A stretch of 64,000 nucleotides of DNA from JBCCDY01 sp039030555 (GTDB lineage: Bacteria > Bacteroidota > Bacteroidia > Cytophagales > Cyclobacteriaceae): the NCBI GenBank assembly GCA_039030555.1, contig JBCCDY010000003.1:1-64000 (forward strand), written 5' to 3'. Numbering within the stretch: the first letter of the stretch is position 1; each line of letters begins with the position of its first letter. The notes under the pieces are model-generated. The model was given only the letters and a program-made list of their open reading frames with translations, made no database searches and had not been told where the DNA came from. Of the stretch, positions 57,819 to 64,000 are shown piece by piece. Position numbers and translations under genes: made by a program.

Positions 57819-58490
57819 CTATGATAGTACTTCTTTTAAAACTGATAGAGACTTTAAATTTTTCAAGTTCACTAAGTGAAAGCTGTAAAAATCTATGATT
57901 TTGGATAAGAGTACTCTTCTTTGATCGTTGGAAACCCGTAGATCATTGCTGTAGTCTTGAGTAGAAAACTGCTGAATTAAAAGCTCTTGTTCACTTAAGA
58001 TTTGGTTTTCGGTAGAGCTTGAATTAAAAAAATCGGGAATAGACAAGCCAAGAAGTGAGGACAGTTTAACTAAAAATTGAAGGTGAAAATTTTGAATATT
58101 ACTATTCAGTTTATCCAGTTCGATTACAGAATTATGAATAAATGCAAATAGAATATTGGCCTCTGTATCTTCGGTTAATATTTTCTTCAATACCTCCGAT
58201 AAGAATATGGCTATGAAAGACTTATGATGATGATAGGGTGTTGAAGTGGAAACATAACCAATACGATATTCCGATATTCTATTGATCTCTTTTTGAGGAT
58301 GTTTGTAAACGACGAGATCCAATAGGGTCAAGGGCTGAAAACTCGATATTTTCTGTTTTGACCTACTGCTTCTGATTCCGTTGATAATGTAAGATTGAAT
58401 TCCGTAGGTTTCAGTGAAAATATGTGCAATGATCGAAGTTTCTTTATACTTAATAAAATTGATTGCTATGCCTCTGGTTTTAAATAGCAT
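57819..58490 (-). CDS. recO: DNA repair protein RecO
   Basis: A 223-residue protein of the RecFOR pathway, which loads RecA onto gaps. The N-terminal OB-fold domain (about 1-80, FKTRGIAINFIKYKETSIIAH) is followed by a helical C-terminal domain. The zinc-finger cysteines present in many RecO proteins are absent. It overlaps porZ by 1 nt, an adjacency that is common in Bacteroidota and supports the assignment. The length is within the short end for the family. Confidence 0.92.
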   Translation of the reverse strand: MLFKTRGIAINFIKYKETSIIAHIFTETYGIQSYIINGIRSSRSKQKISSFQPLTLLDLVVYKHPQKEINRISEYRIGYVSTSTPYHHHKSFIAIFLSEVLKKILTEDTEANILFAFIHNSVIELDKLNSNIQNFHLQFLVKLSSLLGLSIPDFFNSSSTENQILSEQELLIQQFSTQDYSNDLRVSNDQRRVLLSKIIDFYSFHLVNLKNLKSLSVLKEVLS

Positions 58491-60718
58491 TACTCAACGA
58501 CAGCAAATTTCCCAGCGAAGTTTTCTTCACCATCGGCAGTGCTACTCAAAATAAGATAGATCCCGGTCTGTACTTTTCTTCCATTCAGATCCCTGGCATC
58601 CCAAACGGCTGTACCTCCATTAGAGAGCACTTCTCTTACCAGCTTCCCTGAGACGTCTGTAATTTTAAGATTCACATCATTTGCAAGTCCGGATATTCCT
58701 ACCAGACCTTCAAAATTAGAAGGAACCGGATTCGGGAAGACTTTAACATCACTATGGAATTCGTTTCCAAGTGTTGCAGTTCCTCGAAAAGAGACAAGAC
58801 CTCTATCGGTAGCAAAGAATATTTCTCCTTTAGTATTATCTATACTGATAGCAGAAATATTATTGGAGACCAAAAGACTGTTTTCAGTATTGAGGGTGGT
58901 TTCAAGCTCGGAAACAGATTCATTGAACAGAAAGGCCCCATCAGCTGTTGATATCCATTTTCTATTCCCCCCATCTATTGCTATTTCTACTACGTTTTCT
59001 TCATCGAAAAGCAGCCTACCGTCAATAATCGGCACGAAAGCTTCAATTTGATCATTGTTTATGATGTCAAAAGGAAAGGTGAAGGCTGCTATGCCGGAAC
59101 TGGTTGCCGCCCAGATCTGGCCATCCAGGTCTTCGATTATGCTGTTTATTGTGGATGAGGGTAAACTACCATTGGATTCGGAAGAAGATAACTGCCTGAA
59201 TGATCCACTTTCTTCATTAAAAACAAGGATACCTGCATCTCTTAGAATTATCCAGACATCACCTGTAGATGCGATGAGTAGTTGCTCCGGAAATCTCGAA
59301 GCAGGAATATTAAAGCTGAAGGATTCCCACTCTCCGCCTACATTCAGTTTATGTAGGGGCAAGTCGGAGTCGAAATTTGCGATCCATAGATTACCCTCAA
59401 AGTCACTTTTTACATCTGAGATTAAAATAGAAGTGCCGTCGCTATCTAAAGTGCTTCCGGGAGTCATATCATTTAGCACAATGAATTCTTCAGCAAGATC
59501 CCAGTCTAATACCCCGGAGCCGAAAGAAGCAAATTGCACTTGATTAGTAAACCCATTCAGGTTCATTGATACCAGATTTTCAACATTAGGAATGACATCA
59601 CTTGTAAACTGATTCCATCCTCCAAGCTCAAATTGGGAAAAACCTTCACTTAAGTCTACAGAGTTAGAGTTTTCATGAACGGCCAAAGTCGTTCCATTAA
59701 AACTTAAAAGATCGGTTATTTGGTTAGAAATAGGTCCAGCGGGTATAATTGAGCTTATTTCTGATTCCTGAATTTCCAACAGCCCATTTTCAAAATCTGC
59801 TACATAAAGTTGCCCATTTTCCAATATTTCTATGGATTGAGGTGAAGCAATTTCATTTGCAGTAAGGCTGCTAAAGCTTCCTGAACTTTCTATGATCAAG
59901 ACTTCCTCTTCTGTCACAAGAAAAAGATTTCCGTTTCTACTTTTTAATTCGAAGGACTCTCCGTTAACAGGAACAGAGGTTTGGATCCAGCTTCCATTTT
60001 CATATTGAAATAAGAATCGATTATCTATTGCTGCATAAAGTGTGTTATTGAATAACTCAATGCTGGAAACAGGGCTATCGCCTTCTACCTGAGTACGGTC
60101 CCAAACATTAAAGTCTAAACGATTAACGGAATTACTTAAGGAAGCTGAAATCACCCCGGTATTTGTTGCCAAAAAGATCGTGTCTTGGAAAAAAGCACTA
60201 CTATTTATAGCTATCTGCTCTCCCGCTGGGCCTAAACCAACGTATGCTTCATCGACTTCTATTTCAACCGGGTTAATAACTACAACCCCAAATTCAGTAG
60301 ATAAATAAGTAAGCCCTTCATTTTCCTTTATATTATTGATCCTTCTTCTTCCAATAATATTTGAATTAGTAATGACATTGAAGTTAATGAGCTCATCTTC
60401 TCTCCAAAAATCAAGATCACCATCCTCATAAGTGATTAAAAGCATATTGCTAGAGCTCAAAAATTGAATTTCAGCGAAGTTGACGGATGATATATCATCA
60501 TTAATGGTAATCGTATTCAGGCTTTGATCCTCCAGGTCAAGAAAAAAGAGACCGAATTCTGTCTGGCAGAATACTTTGTTTTCACCGAAGGTTAAATTGA
60601 TGGCATTAGCATATGATGTATGTGACCGCCAGGTTCCAATAGGAATATTTTCCTGTGCGTAGGTAGTTGTTTGAAACCAAAGGAAGAATAGGAATAAATT
60701 TTTGTTAAAAATGTTCAA
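58490..60718 (-). CDS. porZ: PorZ-like type IX secretion system component
   Basis: A 742-residue surface protein. The signal peptide (about 1-21, TTYAQ) is followed by PIGTWRSHTSYANAINLTF, the typical PorZ start. Two beta-propeller domains run from about 30 to 640 with repeated Trp and Gly-Asp blocks (IWAATSSGIAAFTF). The last 90 residues are a T9SS sorting-type domain (FPNPVPSNFEGLVGISGL...YLILSS). PorZ works on the outside of the T9SS attachment complex. It overlaps recO by 1 nt, and tdk follows after 18 nt upstream, the usual order. The T9SS core (PorK, L, M, N) is elsewhere. Confidence 0.88.
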   Translation of the reverse strand: MNIFNKNLFLFFLWFQTTTYAQENIPIGTWRSHTSYANAINLTFGENKVFCQTEFGLFFLDLEDQSLNTITINDDISSVNFAEIQFLSSSNMLLITYEDGDLDFWREDELINFNVITNSNIIGRRRINNIKENEGLTYLSTEFGVVVINPVEIEVDEAYVGLGPAGEQIAINSSAFFQDTIFLATNTGVISASLSNSVNRLDFNVWDRTQVEGDSPVSSIELFNNTLYAAIDNRFLFQYENGSWIQTSVPVNGESFELKSRNGNLFLVTEEEVLIIESSGSFSSLTANEIASPQSIEILENGQLYVADFENGLLEIQESEISSIIPAGPISNQITDLLSFNGTTLAVHENSNSVDLSEGFSQFELGGWNQFTSDVIPNVENLVSMNLNGFTNQVQFASFGSGVLDWDLAEEFIVLNDMTPGSTLDSDGTSILISDVKSDFEGNLWIANFDSDLPLHKLNVGGEWESFSFNIPASRFPEQLLIASTGDVWIILRDAGILVFNEESGSFRQLSSSESNGSLPSSTINSIIEDLDGQIWAATSSGIAAFTFPFDIINNDQIEAFVPIIDGRLLFDEENVVEIAIDGGNRKWISTADGAFLFNESVSELETTLNTENSLLVSNNISAISIDNTKGEIFFATDRGLVSFRGTATLGNEFHSDVKVFPNPVPSNFEGLVGISGLANDVNLKITDVSGKLVREVLSNGGTAVWDARDLNGRKVQTGIYLILSSTADGEENFAGKFAVVE

Positions 60719-60736
60719 GTGCTTATGGGCTAGTAT

Positions 60737-61339
60737 TTAACTTTTATCTATGTTTTCTTTCATTCCTTCGTTAAAACATCTTCTGCACCTAGGTTCGTAG
60801 ATATCTTTTTCACCGATGACAACTGTTTCTTCGGACTTTGTTAAACGAAAAGAATAGGAAGCAATGTTACCGCACGCGGCGCATATAGCATGTACTTTAG
60901 TAATGTACTCCGCAACAGCCATTAAGTTAGAAATAGGTCCGAATGGTTTCCCACTGAAATCCATATCCAAGCCCGCAGCTATTACTCTTTTCCCTGAATT
61001 TGCCAGCTTTACACAAACATCAACTACACTATCATCAAAAAATTGTATTTCATCTACTCCTACTACTTCTGTCTGGCTCGCCAGAAGTAAAATATCGGCT
61101 GGAAAATCGATACTCGTTGACCGGATTGTAGTTTTATTATGTGATACTACTTTTTCATCGTCATATCGTTTATCCACCGAAGGCTTAAAGATTTCTACTT
61201 TCTGCCTTGCAATGATTGCACGATTTAATCGCCGTATAAGTTCTTCCGTTTTCCCTGAAAACATACAGCCACAGACCACTTCTATCCATCCGCTTTTTTC
61301 TGATGGGCGTATTTTCCCAATATTCGGTTCAATAAACAT
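60737..61339 (-). CDS. tdk: Thymidine kinase
   Basis: A 200-residue enzyme phosphorylating thymidine. The P-loop is GCMFSGKT (24-31), the catalytic region is VGVDEIQFFDD (about 94-104), and the zinc cysteines are in CAACGNIASYSF (about 149) and EPRCRRCF (about 184-188). The length is usual for the type II family. A TACTTTTG element (61363-61370, minus strand) is a candidate -7 site, 24 nt before the ATG. It precedes porZ by 18 nt, so tdk-porZ-recO are likely one operon. Confidence 0.97.
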   Translation of the reverse strand: MFIEPNIGKIRPSEKSGWIEVVCGCMFSGKTEELIRRLNRAIIARQKVEIFKPSVDKRYDDEKVVSHNKTTIRSTSIDFPADILLLASQTEVVGVDEIQFFDDSVVDVCVKLANSGKRVIAAGLDMDFSGKPFGPISNLMAVAEYITKVHAICAACGNIASYSFRLTKSEETVVIGEKDIYEPRCRRCFNEGMKENIDKS

Positions 61340-61396
61340 TTACAGCTTTCAAAATAAAAAGACAAAAGTAGTAACATTGTACCGACCGAATAAGTA

Positions 61397-61714
61397 TCAA
61401 TCCAAATAATTCAAGTGTGGTAATTGATTAATCTTCGGTACGGAAATGGTCACATCATCTAAAGGCAAACATTGACAGGCTAATCTTTCTGATGAAGAAA
61501 TAACGTTTTTTTGTCTAAGCTTTTCCTCAAAGGGTGAGTGTTCCGAAATATTCTGGCGCCCTTCAATAATTTCAAACTTGCAGGTAGTACACCTTCCTTT
61601 TCCACCACATGCATGCATCCAGTCTATTCTTTGTTCAGCAAAATGTTGAAGGAAGGTCAATTTACCTCTTTCTGCATGGAGTTTCTTCTGAAGATTTTTT
61701 ATATGTATTTCCAA
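61397..61714 (-). CDS. [2Fe-2S] ferredoxin-like protein
   Basis: A 105-residue electron carrier. The iron-sulfur ligands follow the C-x5-C-x2-C pattern: Cys36, Cys42 and Cys45 (ACGGKGRCTTC), with the fourth in RLACQCLPL (Cys80, or Cys82 as an extra). This resembles the adrenodoxin branch. It is small and soluble with no signal peptide. A TAACTTTG element (61731-61738, minus strand) is a candidate -7 site 17 nt upstream, but no -33 was found. The partner oxidoreductase is unknown. Confidence 0.9.
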   Translation of the reverse strand: MEIHIKNLQKKLHAERGKLTFLQHFAEQRIDWMHACGGKGRCTTCKFEIIEGRQNISEHSPFEEKLRQKNVISSSERLACQCLPLDDVTISVPKINQLPHLNYLD

Positions 61715-61835
61715 TTCGAGGGTAGATTATCAAAGTTAAAGTAAGATAGATGTTAAAACTTTCATGATCGAATTATGATTCGTCTGGTAAATGAAATCAT
61801 TACCTTCAAAGAATCGTTTACTGAGTGAATAAAAA

Positions 61836-62813
61836 ATGAAAATGTATAGCGGTCTTAACCTCAACTACATCTCCGATTACAGTAAAAAACTAGCTGATCT
61901 GATCGAATCAGACGTATACAGTACGAAAGAAAAATTAGGTGGAGACGACTTAATGAAAGTCACCAAAGTAGAACAGATCAATTACTTTTTATTGAAAAAC
62001 CTGTTTGTCAATTGGCAACAGGACTGGCAGCGTTTCAAAAGTCCATATTTTGACTTTAATCATCCGGAAGTAGATAAAAGCCTAAAAGATTTCATGAATA
62101 AGCTGTCAAATCACATTTCGGTAAAAAGAGAACATTTCGCCCCTTTAATGATCAATGCAATACAGAATAGTATTATTCTGGCTTTCTCTCCTTATGACTA
62201 TTACTTCAAGGAAATAGAACAGATTGACGATCCTATTCATGTAGATCGACTAAAAAGTGTTGAAAAATACATTAAGATCAATGGTCATTTGTACAAAGCT
62301 TTTTTGAATAAAACATATTTGGATAGCCAGTCCGAGGTATCAAAACAGAAAGCCCTCGACGTACTCAATTATATTTTCGAGACTATTGAAGATATCCCCG
62401 AGGATTACGAAGGTTTTGTAAGTCAAATAAGTAAGATCCTGCCATTAGATATAGAAAAAATCTACAAAGACGGTGCTAATGCTACGGCCATAGAAAAAAG
62501 TGAGGAAACAATTATTTATGAAAAGACTGAAAACGAAGAAGAAGAGCAGAAATCTTCCCACTCTACTCCCAAACTGAATAAAATCTCGAACATCAGAAGG
62601 AGCCTTGGAATTAATCAGCGCTATATGTTTTTGAGAGAGTTATTTGGCAATAATTCTGAAGACTTCGAGAAAGCACTGGAAAGACTGGAGGGTTTTGATA
62701 ATCAGGCTTCCGCCAGGATTTATTTGGAAGAACGTTTTTCTGTAAAATATGAATGGGATATGGAGTCAGAAGAAGTTCAGGAATTCTATGAAGTATTAGA
62801 AAGGCGTTTCTGA
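61836..62813 (+). CDS. Conserved protein of unknown function
   Basis: A 325-residue protein, mostly helical, without a signal or membrane segment. The N-terminal 190 residues form a helical domain (LFVNWQQDWQRFKSPYFDF). A low-complexity linker rich in Glu and Ser (about 225-245) follows, then a C-terminal domain (NQRYMFLRELFGNNSEDFEKAL, then ARIYLEERFSVKYEWD, about 265-325) that looks well conserved and could bind a partner. I recognise no named family. It lies alone between the ferredoxin gene and rodA, convergent with rodA by a 3-nt gap. Confidence 0.7.
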   Translation: MKMYSGLNLNYISDYSKKLADLIESDVYSTKEKLGGDDLMKVTKVEQINYFLLKNLFVNWQQDWQRFKSPYFDFNHPEVDKSLKDFMNKLSNHISVKREHFAPLMINAIQNSIILAFSPYDYYFKEIEQIDDPIHVDRLKSVEKYIKINGHLYKAFLNKTYLDSQSEVSKQKALDVLNYIFETIEDIPEDYEGFVSQISKILPLDIEKIYKDGANATAIEKSEETIIYEKTENEEEEQKSSHSTPKLNKISNIRRSLGINQRYMFLRELFGNNSEDFEKALERLEGFDNQASARIYLEERFSVKYEWDMESEEVQEFYEVLERRF

Positions 62814-62816
62814 AGC

Positions 62817-64000
62817 TTAACGTGCAAAGACCTGCATTCGATGGGCATCAATTTTTATCAGGATAAAGAGTAAAACAGTAAAAGTCCAAAGAGAGGAACC
62901 ACCGTAGCTGAAAAAGGGGAGTGGTATTCCAACGACCGGAAATAGGCCTATTGTCATTCCGATGTTTATCAGGAAGTGAAAGAAGAGTATGGATGCTACG
63001 GAGTAACCATATACCCTGGCAAACCTTGACTTTTGACGTTCCGAAATAGCGATTATCCTGAACAGCAAAGCAGTAAACAAACCGATGAGTACCAAACTAC
63101 CTATCCAGCCATGTTCTTCACCTATAGTACAAAAAATGAAATCAGTACTTTGTTCAGGTACGAAGTCAAATTTAGTCTGTGTGCCCTCTAGAAAACCTTT
63201 TCCACCGAATCCTCCCGAACCAATAGCAATTTTAGACTGGGTCACGTTCCAGCCAACTCCTAAAGGATCTATGTTAGGGTTGAACAATACTTTGATCCTG
63301 TTTTGCTGATGCGGCTTTAGAATATTATTTACGAAATAATCTACACCGAATACGGCTCCGAATATCAGGGCAAAACAAGCTATGCTTATTGCTATATTTC
63401 TCCATGACCGTCTAACGATGATCAACACAATTGCTAAAACCACACCTATACCTATGAATAGCGTCTGAAAAGGTAAAAGTAAGGTCAGTACAAAAATGGC
63501 TACGAAAACAATTCCCAGTACAGGAATTATTCCAGGAAGACCCTCCCTATAGAGTACGATGATAAATGAGCCGAAGACCAGCGCTGTTCCTGGATCGGGC
63601 TGCAACACAATGAGTATCGCAGGAACTATGATGATCATCGCAGCAATGAAAACATTCTTAAGGTTATCGAGCTTAGCAGAAGGATCCTGAAAGAATCGAG
63701 CTAAGGCTAGAGCCGTCCCGAATTTAACGAATTCTGAAGGTTGAAGCCTGAAACTACCGAGCTCAAACCATGATCTTGCTCCAGACACCTCTTTTCCAAA
63801 GAATAAAACCAGGATAAGAAGTCCAATAAGTATTCCGTAAATGATATAAGCAACACTACTATAGAATTGAAACTCGATAATCATAATAAATACAATGATT
63901 ACTGCAGCGGTCGCAATCCAGAGTAGCTGCTTGCCAGAGTTAATGCTTAGACTGAAAATGGAAATATCAGCACCTTCTTCGTATACAGAAGCATAAATAT
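62817..64000 (-). CDS. rodA: Rod shape-determining protein RodA (partial, 5' end beyond the window)
   Basis: A SEDS-family peptidoglycan glycosyltransferase of rod-shaped cells. At least eight to nine membrane segments are visible, with the typical GARSWFELGSFRLQPSEFVK motif in the middle, ...QSTDFIFCTIGEEHGWIG and the C-terminal GIPLPFFSYGGSSLW. The minus-strand frame stays open to the window edge without a stop; the visible part begins in SIFSLSINSGKQLLWIATA, which matches the family's first helix region. The first 40-50 codons are probably missing. An ATG at 63884 is internal, not the true start. Confidence 0.92.
   Translation of the reverse strand, partial: IYASVYEEGADISIFSLSINSGKQLLWIATAAVIIVFIMIIEFQFYSSVAYIIYGILIGLLILVLFFGKEVSGARSWFELGSFRLQPSEFVKFGTALALARFFQDPSAKLDNLKNVFIAAMIIIVPAILIVLQPDPGTALVFGSFIIVLYREGLPGIIPVLGIVFVAIFVLTLLLPFQTLFIGIGVVLAIVLIIVRRSWRNIAISIACFALIFGAVFGVDYFVNNILKPHQQNRIKVLFNPNIDPLGVGWNVTQSKIAIGSGGFGGKGFLEGTQTKFDFVPEQSTDFIFCTIGEEHGWIGSLVLIGLFTALLFRIIAISERQKSRFARVYGYSVASILFFHFLINIGMTIGLFPVVGIPLPFFSYGGSSLWTFTVLLFILIKIDAHRMQVFAR

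Noticed and set aside
1..64000. tRNA or rRNA genes
   Set aside because: No gap shows a cloverleaf with a TTC-loop motif or conserved rRNA sequence; a tRNAscan-SE or Infernal run would be decisive.

Overview
The window is AT-rich chromosomal DNA from a member of the Bacteroidota, most probably the order Cytophagales; genus and species cannot be decided from it. Evidence: the gene order cvpA - CBS protein - NAD kinase - DUF6089 barrels - uppS - bamA - ompH - ompH; a PorZ-type component of the type IX secretion system (T9SS); CrtYcd/CrtZ carotenoid genes; many short lipoproteins; promoters of the Bacteroidota type (TTTG, about 19-20 nt, TAnnTTTG); and the general lack of Shine-Dalgarno (SD) sequences, with one striking exception at rpsU. 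No rRNA, tRNA, CRISPR array, transposase or prophage was seen.

Layout. 1-4 kb: a lipoprotein, then an ECF sigma / anti-sigma / periplasmic-protein unit bracketed by degenerate intergenic repeats. 4-10 kb: MscS channel, M14 carboxypeptidase, MltF-like lytic transglycosylase and two tandem 147-aa paralogues. 10-15 kb (minus strand): rimP-nusA-infB followed by a 57-aa membrane-protein gene. 15-21 kb: cysS, an M28 cyclotransferase-like lipoprotein, and a minus-strand ugd-uxs-galE nucleotide-sugar operon. 21-26 kb: acyl-CoA dehydrogenase, rpsU-xer-hpf, an AidB-like flavoprotein and a HAD phosphatase. 26-29.4 kb: SRPBCC-crtZ-crtYcd carotenoid genes, followed by two copies of a repeat-bounded DUF559 endonuclease-like module. 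29-38 kb: a second ECF/anti-sigma pair divergent from a vWA protein, a Kazal lipoprotein, a PAS histidine kinase, YitT, and an ECF42-type sigma with its DGPF protein. 38-44 kb: two related lipoproteins, metK, an RsmI-like methyltransferase, a hydrolase and pdxJ. 44-55 kb: a long plus-strand envelope and housekeeping run from yqeY to ompH and an LD-carboxypeptidase. 55-64 kb: chrA, a 2-oxoglutarate dioxygenase-like protein, recO-porZ-tdk, a ferredoxin, an unknown protein and the 3' part of rodA, which leaves the window.

Most of the window is core genome. The most unusual stretch is 28.0-29.4 kb: DUF559 genes sit inside units with AATCCCCC / GGGGGATT ends, their stop codons fall in the centre of 26-nt palindromes whose arms co-vary between copies, and the spacers carry what look like captured 3' ends of other genes. 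Other points of interest are the full-strength SD of rpsU, a terminator-like hairpin directly before the rimP start codon, and the small gene after infB, which contains a long nested inverted repeat.
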